Source: SIG440 sp045591095
GTDB taxonomy: Bacteria > Bacillota > Clostridia > Monoglobales > Monoglobaceae
Length of the DNA stretch: 64,000 nt
Direction of reading: 5' to 3'
Assembly: GCA_045591095.1 (NCBI GenBank)
Contig: JAZNSF010000027.1
Coordinates: forward strand, 23,943 to 87,942
The notes under the pieces were generated by a model, which made no database searches, was not told the origin of the DNA, and was given only the letters and a program-made list of their open reading frames with translations. Positions 27,444 to 35,258 of this stretch are shown here, in pieces. How positions within the stretch are numbered: position 1 is the first letter of the stretch; every line of letters starts with the position of its first letter. The position numbers and the translations under genes are program-made.

Positions 27444-28861
27444 AACTTAATCTTTTCTATATATTCTTTTATCTTTTTGGCACATTTTCTGTAAACTTCA
27501 ATACTGCCGCCATAAGGGTCGCTGATATCTTCGCTCTCGCCTGCAAGCTCTGCTAAAGTTTTTACATTATCAAACCCCAAAAGGCTATCCTTATGCGCCT
27601 TTGTCATGGTTAAAACCAAACTTGAATTTTCGATTATCTCTCTTGTCAGCTGCCTTGGTATATGATTTTTAATGTCTGCCCCAAGCTCCAGCGCTGCTTT
27701 AACCGCATTTTCTTCCGGGGCACTTCCTCCTGCCATAAGCCCCGCCGAAATCGCAACTCCATTAAAGCCTGATATATTGAATATACCCTCTGCTATCGGG
27801 CTTCGACAGGTGTTGCCGGTACAAACAAAGCAAACAGTTTTTGCCGTTTTGACATTAATAATTCTTTTGGATGCCGCCTTGTACAAACGATTTTTTACCG
27901 CACGCCAAAGTCCAGTTTCGGGGATTTCGGGAGCATAAATCTCTCTTGCTCCCAAATTGTCGCACGCACGAAGAGAGTCAAAAAGTCTTTTTGCTGCGTC
28001 TTTTGGATCATCTTTAGTTCCAAGCGACAAAACCTCAACCGATTTTGGCAGATACTCTTTAAATTCGTCAAAGCTGAGCACCGCAACACTTGTTAAATGG
28101 CTTCGCTTTTTTAAAAACTCTGCTACTTCGTCTATATCACCTTTTAGGATAAAGACCTCGCCCTTTGGCGAATAATGCTTGTATTTCATCCCGGGAGCCT
28201 TTGGGATTCCGTCGTCTTTAAGTTCGCCCGAAATAAGCACCTCATCCAAAACCTCGCGAAGTTCCTCCACCGAAACTCCCCCCGGTCTTAAAACCGTTGG
28301 AACGTCGCTTGTCATATCTATAACAGTGGACTCAACCCCAACAAAGGAGCTTTCGCCACGGATAATGCCAGAAACCCGCCCCGACATATCCTCTACCACG
28401 TGCGAGAAGCTTGTGGGGCTTGGTCTTCCCGATACATTTGCGCTTGGCGCTGCAACCGGCAAGCCGCATTCTTTTAAAAACGCTCTTGCAGTCTTGTCTT
28501 CGGGGATTCTTATGCCGACTGTGTCAAGCCCTGCCGATACCTCATCAGGTATAATGGGTTTCTTTTTTAAAATCATTGTGAGTGGTCCGGGCCAAAACTT
28601 TTCGGCTAGTATTTTTGCTTTTTCGGGGATAAAGGACACAAAATCGCTTATCTGCTCAAAATCCGCAATATGGACAATTAAAGGATTGTCAGAAGGTCTG
28701 CCTTTGGCATGGAAAATCTTTTTAACAGCAGAGCTATCAAGGGCATTAGCACCCAGTCCATAAACTGTCTCGGTAGGAAATACCACAGTTTCGCCATTTT
28801 TCATAAGCTCTGCCGCAAGCTTTAAATCTTCTTTTGTGTTTTCAAAAATTCTTGTTTCCAA
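27440..28861 (-). CDS. Fusion: L-threonylcarbamoyladenylate synthase (Sua5/YwlC) with low-molecular-weight protein-tyrosine phosphatase
   Basis: This 473-residue protein has three parts. Residues about 12-200 are a YrdC/Sua5 domain (VFPTETVYGLGANA, FHAKGRPSDNPLI, APSANVSGRPSPT) that makes threonylcarbamoyl-AMP from threonine, bicarbonate and ATP. Residues about 200-335 are the Sua5 C-terminal domain (APGMKYKHYSP). Residues about 340-473 are a complete low-molecular-weight phosphatase domain with the CX5R loop CTGNTCRS (Cys347) and the general acid in DPYGG (Asp448). Both halves look catalytically intact. TTG 28861 gives the usual METR- start behind GGAG; an ATG three codons earlier has no spacing to a ribosome site. 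Followed by rimI and tsaD. Confidence 0.92.
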   Translation of the reverse strand: METRIFENTKEDLKLAAELMKNGETVVFPTETVYGLGANALDSSAVKKIFHAKGRPSDNPLIVHIADFEQISDFVSFIPEKAKILAEKFWPGPLTMILKKKPIIPDEVSAGLDTVGIRIPEDKTARAFLKECGLPVAAPSANVSGRPSPTSFSHVVEDMSGRVSGIIRGESSFVGVESTVIDMTSDVPTVLRPGGVSVEELREVLDEVLISGELKDDGIPKAPGMKYKHYSPKGEVFILKGDIDEVAEFLKKRSHLTSVAVLSFDEFKEYLPKSVEVLSLGTKDDPKDAAKRLFDSLRACDNLGAREIYAPEIPETGLWRAVKNRLYKAASKRIINVKTAKTVCFVCTGNTCRSPIAEGIFNISGFNGVAISAGLMAGGSAPEENAVKAALELGADIKNHIPRQLTREIIENSSLVLTMTKAHKDSLLGFDNVKTLAELAGESEDISDPYGGSIEVYRKCAKKIKEYIEKIKL

Positions 28862-28890
28862 ACCTAACATCTCCGAAAAATTCTTATACT

Positions 28891-29964
28891 TTATTCTGCC
28901 TGAAGCTTCAGCTTTTCGCTTTGGTCGGTGGTGATAAGTGCATCAATAATCTCGTCGATATCACCGTTCATAATTGCCTCGATTTTGTAAAGGGTAAGAC
29001 CAATACGGTGGTCAGACACTCTTCCTTGTGGGAAGTTATAGGTACGGATTCTTTCGCTTCTGTCACCTGTACCCACCTGACTCTTACGGTCTGCTGCGAT
29101 TGCTTCTTGTTGTTTTTGAAGTTCTGCCTCATAAAGTCTTGAGCGAAGAACCTTAAGTGCCTTATCCTTGTTTTTGTGTTGCGAACGTTCGTCCTGACAT
29201 TCAACAATTACGCCGGTCGGGATATGTGTAATTCTGATTGCCGACTCGGTCTTATTGATGTGCTGACCTCCCGCGCCACTTGCACGGAATGTATCAATTT
29301 GAAGGTCTGCAGGGTTAATCTCAAAGTCAACTTCTTCTGCCTCGGGAAGAACCGCTACCGTAACGGTTGATGTATGAACTCTACCCTGAGACTCGGTCTC
29401 GGGGACTCTCTGCACACGGTGAACACCGCTTTCGTACTTAAGACGGCTGTATGCACCCTGGCCTTCAATCATAAACGAAATTTCCTTTATACCGCCGATA
29501 CCGATTTCGCTTAGGTTCATAACCTCAATCTTCCATCTCTTCGACTCGGCATACATCGAATACATACGATAAAGACTTGCCGCAAAAAGAGCCGCTTCGT
29601 CACCGCCTGCACCGCCTCGGATTTCCATGATAACGTTTTTATCGTCGTTGGGGTCTTTGGGAAGGAGCAGAATTTTTAGCTCCTCTTCAATCCTTTGGAT
29701 ATTTTCCTTAGCTTCCGAAATTTCATCACGGAGCATTTCCTTAAATTCCTTATCGGTCTCGGGGTCATCAAGCATCATATTTGCATCATCGATTGTGTTT
29801 TTATTGGTTTTGTACTCCTTGTATTTTTCAACAATCGGAGTCATATCGGCATGCTCCTTACAAAGCTTTCGCCAGTTGTCCATATCCGCCATGGTAGCAG
29901 GGTCGCTTATTTTTGCTGCAAGCTCCTCGTGCTGTTTTTCTATAAATGATAATTTTTCAAACAT
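28891..29964 (-). CDS. prfA: Peptide chain release factor 1
   Basis: This 357-residue factor ends translation at UAA and UAG. The GGQ peptidyl-hydrolysis motif is in RASGAGGQHINKTES near residue 230. The tripeptide anticodon region is VPETESQGR, so the PxT motif is PET rather than the commoner PAT or PVT. Length and the absence of SPF identify it as RF1 rather than RF2. It follows prfB by 25 bp, an unusual adjacency. prmC, its common partner, is not here. Confidence 0.96.
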   Translation of the reverse strand: MFEKLSFIEKQHEELAAKISDPATMADMDNWRKLCKEHADMTPIVEKYKEYKTNKNTIDDANMMLDDPETDKEFKEMLRDEISEAKENIQRIEEELKILLLPKDPNDDKNVIMEIRGGAGGDEAALFAASLYRMYSMYAESKRWKIEVMNLSEIGIGGIKEISFMIEGQGAYSRLKYESGVHRVQRVPETESQGRVHTSTVTVAVLPEAEEVDFEINPADLQIDTFRASGAGGQHINKTESAIRITHIPTGVIVECQDERSQHKNKDKALKVLRSRLYEAELQKQQEAIAADRKSQVGTGDRSERIRTYNFPQGRVSDHRIGLTLYKIEAIMNGDIDEIIDALITTDQSEKLKLQAE

Positions 29965-29989
29965 AAAACAGTTTTCCTTTCCAAAAAAT

Positions 29990-31109
29990 TTAGCTTTCCA
30001 GCTCGCCTCGCGAAAGGGCTGTTAGATACGCATCAATAAATCCGTCCAAATCTCCGTCCATAACCGCTCCCGTATTTCCCGTTTCAAAGCTTGTGCGGTG
30101 GTCTTTTACCATACTGTAGGGGTGGAAGACATAAGAACGTATCTGGCTTCCCCAGCCAATCTCCATCTGCACGCCCTTAAGGTCCTCTATCCGTTCTTTT
30201 TGCTCTCTTTCTGCAATCTCAACCAGCTTTGACTTAAGCATCTTCATTGCCATATCACGGTTTTTGTGCTGTGACCTTTCGTTCTGGCAGGTTACAACAA
30301 CGCCGGTTGGAATATGGGTTATACGGATAGCAGATTCGGTCTTGTTGATGTGCTGACCGCCTGCGCCACTCGCTCGGTAGGTATCAACCTTTAAATCATC
30401 AGGGTTTATATTAATCTCGATATCGTCATCAATCTCAGGCATTACATCAAGCGATGCAAACGAGGTATGGCGTCTTCCTGACGAATCAAAAGGCGAGATT
30501 CTGACTAATCGGTGAACGCCTTTTTCGCACTTTGCATAGCCATAGGCATTAAGCCCCTCAATGCGGAAAGTTACACTCTTAATCCCGGCCTCTTCGCCGT
30601 CAAGAAAGTCAATAGTCTCGGTCTTAAAGCCCCGGCGCTCTGCCCATCTTGTATACATACGGTAAAGCATCTCGCACCAGTCCTGAGCTTCGGTCCCTCC
30701 TGCCCCTGCATGAAGTGTAAGTATCGCATTACTTCCGTCGTACTTGCCGGAAAGAAGAGTTTCAAGCTTCATTGAGTTAAGGCTAGTCTCCAGATGCGAA
30801 AATCCCGACTTAACCTCACCCAAAACGCTCTCGTCCTGTTCCTCAATGGCAAGCGCAACAAGCACCGTAAGGTCCTCCCACTCGCTGTATAAGGTTTCAT
30901 ACCGCTCCAGCTTATTCTTAAGTCCTTTTATCCTTTGCATAACCTTACCGGCCGCTTCCATGTCGCTGTAAAAGTCAGCTTCCATGGTCTTTTTGTCAAG
31001 GTCCTCAATCTCTTCCATAGTTTTTTCTATGTTAAAGTGAATCCCTCAAATCCGTAATGTCCTTTTTCATGCCGTCAAGCTGCAGTTTATATTCGTCAAA
31101 CTCTAACAC
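29990..31109 (-). CDS. prfB: Peptide chain release factor 2, expressed by programmed +1 frameshift
   Basis: RF2 reads UGA and UAA. A 25-codon first frame starts at GTG 31109 (AAGGA nine bases upstream) and ends at UAA (31034-31032). The main frame, open from 31036, gives a total of about 372 residues, normal for RF2. SPF is in SPFDSSGRRHTS and GGQ in SGAGGQHINKT. The slip site CTT TAA C (31037-31031) is preceded by AGGGA at the correct register, as in the known prfB autoregulatory frameshift, but with UAA instead of UGA. An annotation starting at ATG 31018 would miss about 30 N-terminal residues. It follows secA. Confidence 0.95.
31031..31047 (-). promoter_or_regulatory. prfB programmed +1 frameshift site
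   Basis: On the minus strand the codons read AGG GAT TCA CTT TAA C. The internal Shine-Dalgarno-like GAGGG (31047-31043) sits at the same distance from CTT as in the classical site AGG GGG TAT CTT TGA C. Slipping one base forward reads TTT AAC and enters the main RF2 frame. UAA is also an RF2 codon, so the feedback logic still holds. Confidence 0.88.
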
Positions 31110-31142
31110 ATTATCACATCCTTAAAAGATTTAAATCATCAA

Positions 31143-33893
31143 TTATTCCTTGCCAAGACAGCATTGCTTGTACTTTTTGCCACTACCGCAAGGACATGGG
31201 TCATTTCTTCCAACCTTTTCACCTTTTACAATCGGTTTTTTCTTATCAGTCCCGTCACCGCCTAAGTTTTCTGCCACGGGCTTTGCAACCTGTGTACGCT
31301 CAATCTTTGCCTGAGGAACAATGTGGAAGAGAACTTTCACGGTTTCTTCCTTGATGGCAGCTATCATCTCGTCAAACATATCCATGGCTTCAAACTTGTA
31401 TTCGATAACCGGGTCTCTTTGCGCATAAGCTCTTAAGTTTATGCCCTGTCTAAGTTGCTCCATGCTGTCGATATGGTCCATCCACTTTGCGTCTACCGTG
31501 CGAAGAAGTACAACCCTTTCTACCTCGCGGATATTTTCGCCAAAGAGTTCTTCCTGGCTCTTATATCTTTCTTCCATTTTTTCAAGAAGCATCTCGGTAA
31601 GAGATTCCACTGTCATCCGGTCAATATCATGTGGACTAAATTCCAATTCATCCTCTTTAAACTGACCAAAAATCTCTGCAAGCTGAGTCCACATAGATTC
31701 CCACTGCCAATTCTCGGCATGCTGCTCGCCACCGGTGTTTAGGGTTACTATATTCTCGATTACGCTCCGCATCATTTTGGTGATGGTCTCGCGAAGGTCA
31801 ACGCCATCCAAAACCTCGTTGCGCTGGGTGTAAATCATTTCACGCTGCTGATTGTTTACATCGTCATAGCTAAGAACGTGCTTACGGATATTGAAGTTTC
31901 GGCCCTCAACTCTTGCCTGAGCGGTCTCGATTGAGTTTGAAACCATCCTGCTTTCGATAGCCTCGTTTTCCTCAAAGCCAACAAGCTCCATAATGCGATT
32001 GATTTTGTCTGCGGCGAAAAGCCTCATCAGTTCGTCCTCGAGCGAAAGGAAAAACCTTGATTTACCTGCATCACCCTGACGACCTGCACGGCCACGGAGC
32101 TGATTGTCTATACGCCTACTTTCGTGGCGCTCGGTACCCATGATATAAAGTCCGCCTGCGTCGAGTACTTCTGCCTGCTCCGGTTCGATTTCTGCCTTGT
32201 ATTTTGCATTAAGCTCTCTGAATGTCTTTCTTGCGTTTATGATTTCTTCATCACTTGTCTCTGCAAATCCGGTCGCCTCGACAATCATTTCAGGACTAAA
32301 GCCTAATGCTTCCATTTCTTTTTTTGCCATAAATTCGGCATTTCCGCCAAGAACAATATCTGTACCACGGCCTGCCATGTTGGTGGCAATTGTAACCGCA
32401 CCTTTTTTACCTGCCTGGGCAACGATTTCTGCTTCCTTTTCGTGCATTTTTGCATTGAGGACATTGTGCTTGATGCCACTCTTTTTAAGCATTTTGCTAA
32501 GAAGCTCTGACTTTTCGATTGAGACAGTGCCAATAAGCACCGGCTGGCCCTTTTCGTGAGCCTTAATTACCTCGCTGATTACAGCTTCAAACTTTGCCTT
32601 TTCGGTTTTGTATATAAGGTCCGGCAAATCATTACGGACCATTGGCTTGTTGGTTGGGATGACCACAACGTCCAGCCGATAAATTTCCTGAAATTCCTCT
32701 TCTTCAGTCTGGGCAGTACCGGTCATACCCGAAAGCTTGCCATAAAGACGGAAGTAGTTCTGGAACGTAACTGTTGCCAGGGTCTTACTCTCGTTTTCAA
32801 CCTTAACATGTTCTTTTGCTTCTATCGCCTGATGAAGTCCATCGCTGTAGCGACGGCCGAACATAAGTCTTCCTGTAAATTCGTCAACAATAATTACCTG
32901 ACCGTCCTTTACAACATAGTCGCGGTCACGACGCATATTGCCATGAGCCTTGATTGCCTGATTGATGTGGTGGGATATTGTTATATTCTCGGGGTCAGAA
33001 AGGTTTTCAAGCCCAAAAGCTTTCTCGGCCTTTTTTACACCCTCGGGGGTAAGAACTGCGGTCTTTGCCTTTTCGTCAACAACATAGTCAACGTCGGTAT
33101 AAACTTCCTCTGCTTCTTGCTTGTTGTCGTTTTCTACAACGTATCGGCACTTTAAAGACTTTGCAAAAAGGTCAGCTTGCTCATAAAGCGCAGTTGACTT
33201 TTCGCCCATGCCCGAAATAATAAGCGGAGTGCGCGCTTCGTCAACCAAGATACTGTCCACCTCGTCCACAATGGCGTAATTATGGCCACGCTGAACACGT
33301 TCTTCTTTGTAAATAACCATATTGTCACGAAGATAGTCAAAGCCCATCTCGTTGTTTGTTCCGTAGGTGATGTCTGCGTTATACGCCTCGCGTCTTTCAC
33401 TATTATCTTTCTCGTGGATAATAAGTCCAACCGAAAGTCCCAGGAAGTTATAAAGCTTACCCATCCACTCGCTGTCACGCTTTGCGAGGTAGTCATTTAC
33501 CGTCACGACGTGAACTCCTTTACCAGAAAGTGCATTAAGGTATGCGGGGAGAGTTGCAACCAATGTCTTACCTTCACCTGTTTTCATTTCGGCAATTCTG
33601 CCCTGATGAAGAACTATACCGCCAATAATCTGAACGGGAAAATGCTTCATCCCGAGGACTCTCCACGATGCCTCGCGACAAACTGCAAAAGCCTCAGGTA
33701 AAATATCATCTAAGGTCTCCCCGCCAAGAAGTCGCTCTTTAAAAACAGCGGTCATACCTTTAAGCTCTTCGTCTGTCTTTTTTGACATTTCGTCTTCAAG
33801 CGCGAGGACCTTTTCAGAAATAGGTTTTATTCTTTTTAATTCTCTGTCGCTGTAGGTTCCCACTACTTTTTCTATCATACTTTTCAGGCTCAT
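31143..33893 (-). CDS. secA: Preprotein translocase ATPase SecA
   Basis: This 916-residue motor drives proteins through SecYEG. It shows Walker A (MKTGEGKTLVATLPAY near residue 105), the DEAD-like VDEVDSILVDEART, the preprotein cross-linking domain, a second helicase domain (NMAGRGTDIVLGG, QLRGRAGRQGD) and a C-terminal SEC-C zinc motif (NDPCPCGSGKKYKQCC). GGAGGT six bases before the ATG supports the start. It is followed by prfB, the common Bacillota order, and has its own promoter. Confidence 0.99.
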   Translation of the reverse strand: MSLKSMIEKVVGTYSDRELKRIKPISEKVLALEDEMSKKTDEELKGMTAVFKERLLGGETLDDILPEAFAVCREASWRVLGMKHFPVQIIGGIVLHQGRIAEMKTGEGKTLVATLPAYLNALSGKGVHVVTVNDYLAKRDSEWMGKLYNFLGLSVGLIIHEKDNSERREAYNADITYGTNNEMGFDYLRDNMVIYKEERVQRGHNYAIVDEVDSILVDEARTPLIISGMGEKSTALYEQADLFAKSLKCRYVVENDNKQEAEEVYTDVDYVVDEKAKTAVLTPEGVKKAEKAFGLENLSDPENITISHHINQAIKAHGNMRRDRDYVVKDGQVIIVDEFTGRLMFGRRYSDGLHQAIEAKEHVKVENESKTLATVTFQNYFRLYGKLSGMTGTAQTEEEEFQEIYRLDVVVIPTNKPMVRNDLPDLIYKTEKAKFEAVISEVIKAHEKGQPVLIGTVSIEKSELLSKMLKKSGIKHNVLNAKMHEKEAEIVAQAGKKGAVTIATNMAGRGTDIVLGGNAEFMAKKEMEALGFSPEMIVEATGFAETSDEEIINARKTFRELNAKYKAEIEPEQAEVLDAGGLYIMGTERHESRRIDNQLRGRAGRQGDAGKSRFFLSLEDELMRLFAADKINRIMELVGFEENEAIESRMVSNSIETAQARVEGRNFNIRKHVLSYDDVNNQQREMIYTQRNEVLDGVDLRETITKMMRSVIENIVTLNTGGEQHAENWQWESMWTQLAEIFGQFKEDELEFSPHDIDRMTVESLTEMLLEKMEERYKSQEELFGENIREVERVVLLRTVDAKWMDHIDSMEQLRQGINLRAYAQRDPVIEYKFEAMDMFDEMIAAIKEETVKVLFHIVPQAKIERTQVAKPVAENLGGDGTDKKKPIVKGEKVGRNDPCPCGSGKKYKQCCLGKE

Positions 33894-33963
33894 TTATAGA
33901 CCTCCAATTTATATTTCTCGCCCAAAAATGGGCATACTTCCATAAATAATTATAGTTTTATTC

Positions 33964-33992
33964 ATTATAGCATAATTTGATAGGTTTTACAA
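33964..33992 (-). promoter_or_regulatory. SigA promoter for secA
   Basis: On the minus strand, -35 TTGTAA (33992-33987), 17-base spacer, consensus -10 TATAAT (33969-33964) with extended TGC. About 70 bp upstream of the secA start. A short GCCCA/TGGGC inverted repeat lies between it and the ribosome site. Confidence 0.7.
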
Positions 33993-34093
33993 GTGTTCTG
34001 GCAAAATATTAACAACAATTTTTGGAATATTTTCCCGCGTTTTGCTAATAATATTTTATATATACTTATTTTAAGAAAAGAGGGATTTATATA

Positions 34094-34375
34094 GTGATCG
34101 AAATGGTCGAAAGTTTGCCGTTTTTAAAGTTTTTTACTCAAAAAATATCAGAAGACGAAAAAAGACACGAAGAAAAGCTGAAAATGCTTAAAGCAGGAAT
34201 TGACGAAAGTAACAACAGGCTTCGCACCGCTCATGAAAACTTTAACAACGTAACCGAGCCAAAGCTCATTGATTTTTATATTTACAAAATCCAATCCGAG
34301 CAAAGCCGCTACGAGCAACTTCTTTTGGAATACCGAAACGAAGAAAGAGCATTTATACATTCTGCCTCCAAGTAG
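34094..34375 (+). CDS. Small DUF2508-like protein (YaaL-type)
   Basis: This 93-residue, highly charged protein is predicted to be mostly helical, with a coiled-coil-like stretch at about residues 15-85. The segment LRTAHENFNNVTEPKLIDFY, followed by IYKIQSEQSRYEQLLLEY, resembles the DUF2508/YaaL pattern (NxVTdPxLIDxxIY...RYxxLL). Function is unknown. GTG start with AGAGGG nine bases upstream. It is divergent from secA and upstream of tRNA-Arg; its usual neighbours in Clostridia (recR, bofA) are not here. Confidence 0.65.
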   Translation: MIEMVESLPFLKFFTQKISEDEKRHEEKLKMLKAGIDESNNRLRTAHENFNNVTEPKLIDFYIYKIQSEQSRYEQLLLEYRNEERAFIHSASK

Positions 34376-34434
34376 CCTGTTTTTGCCGTATTTTTAAAAA
34401 TAATAAAATTTTTTAATAAATTTTCAAATTTTGC

Positions 34435-34463
34435 TTGCATTTTGCTAAAAGGTGTGCTAAAAT
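34435..34463 (+). promoter_or_regulatory. SigA promoter for tRNA-Arg
   Basis: TTGCAT (34435-34440), 17-base spacer, TAAAAT (34458-34463) with extended TGC, about 38 bp before the tRNA. Confidence 0.65.
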
Positions 34464-34500
34464 AAGTACTCGTTGGTAACGTTTTACGTTTACCGCTAAT

Positions 34501-34577
34501 GCGCCGGTAGCTCAGCTGGATAGAGTGACTGGCTACGAACCAGTAGGTCGGGGGTTCGAGTCCCTCCCGGCGCACCA
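34501..34577 (+). tRNA. tRNA-Arg (anticodon ACG)
   Basis: A full cloverleaf of 77 bases with an encoded CCA. Acceptor arms GCGCCGG and CCGGCGC pair perfectly. The anticodon stem is ACTGG/CCAGT with the loop CTACGAA, giving anticodon ACG (decodes CGN codons after A-to-I editing). The T arm has GGTTCGAGTCC. It has its own promoter and terminator. Confidence 0.97.
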
Positions 34578-34581
34578 TAAT

Positions 34582-34620
34582 AAAAAGTCCTGTCAGAATA
34601 AGTCTGGCAGGACTTTTTAT
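34582..34620 (+). terminator. Bidirectional terminator between tRNA-Arg and the RNase M5-like gene
   Basis: A near-perfect 15-bp stem (AAAAGTCCTGTCAGA / TCTGGCAGGACTTTT) with a 5-base loop, A-run on one side and T-run on the other. It serves the tRNA on the plus strand and overlaps the end of the convergent TOPRIM gene. Confidence 0.9.
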
Positions 34621-35210
34621 TTATCATTTATCTTGCTAAGTGCAGACTTGTACTCGTCGAACCCTATAGCGCTGTTTAAGATTTCCAAAATAGCATTTGC
34701 CGAAATCCGTATCGGAAGTCCAAGTAGTTTTGCTAGAGCTTTTCGCCTTTCCCCGCTCCCCTCACCACCGCTTAAGCCATCTTCAAAAAGCATAGCCTTG
34801 GTGATTTTGGGGCTGTCGGGATTTATCTCATCTATGGTAGTGGTCACAGTTTTTAAGATTTCCTCTAAATCCGCTTCACTTATTCCCTCTACGCCAATCA
34901 GACCCTCTTTGCCGGGCGCGGCTTTTCTGCGTTCTTTTCCCTTTACGCTTGGGATGTATCCGTGTTTAACAGCGCCTTCCTTCCCAACGCACTGCTTTAT
35001 ATAATTCCTGATTCGAAATCCGGCGCTGTCCGAGTCGGTAAGGACAATAATCCCAGTTTTTTTCGCCATTTCGCGTATGGAATTTATTATATTTTTGTTT
35101 GTGTAAAGGCTAAATCCGCCCGTCACTATTATAGGCGCATCGGTAACTTTTTTTAATCGTTCCCTATCAAATTTACCCTCGACCACTATTGTTTCTTTTA
35201 TGTGTAGCAT
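34617..35210 (-). CDS. TOPRIM-DUF4093 protein, ribonuclease M5-like
   Basis: This 197-residue protein has an N-terminal TOPRIM domain: catalytic glutamate in TIVVEGKFDRERL, TGGFSLYTNK, and the DxD motif VLTDSDSAGF near residue 80. A C-terminal domain resembling DUF4093 follows (GLIGVEGISEADLEEIL). The nearest characterised relative is RNase M5 (rnmV), which matures the 5' and 3' ends of 5S rRNA. Clostridial members of this branch are larger and less studied. It is in the nadE-side cluster, about 48 bp upstream of nadE. Confidence 0.8.
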   Translation of the reverse strand: MLHIKETIVVEGKFDRERLKKVTDAPIIVTGGFSLYTNKNIINSIREMAKKTGIIVLTDSDSAGFRIRNYIKQCVGKEGAVKHGYIPSVKGKERRKAAPGKEGLIGVEGISEADLEEILKTVTTTIDEINPDSPKITKAMLFEDGLSGGEGSGERRKALAKLLGLPIRISANAILEILNSAIGFDEYKSALSKINDK

Positions 35211-35229
35211 AACCTACCTCACAATCATT

Positions 35230-35250
35230 AAGGCGGACATAAAATCCGCC
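35230..35250 (-). repeat. Short palindromic intergenic repeat, copy 2
   Basis: A 21-base hairpin (arms GGCGGA / TCCGCC) between the RNase M5-like gene and nadE. It matches 8216-8236 at 17 of 21 positions, including both arms and the flanking AA. No U-run follows. Confidence 0.5.
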
Positions 35251-35258
35251 CCAAAAGT

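Noticed and set aside
28834..29142. Plus-strand frame across the prfA 3' end
   Set aside because: It is antisense to prfA and the fusion gene, with no supporting signal.
32556..33155. 199-residue plus-strand frame inside secA
   Set aside because: It is a shadow of the secA coding frame with biased composition and no start signal.
34309..34578. Minus-strand 89-residue frame beginning MVRREGLEPPTYWF over the tRNA
   Set aside because: This is the well-known spurious translation of a tRNA gene on its opposite strand. The tRNA-Arg explains the sequence.
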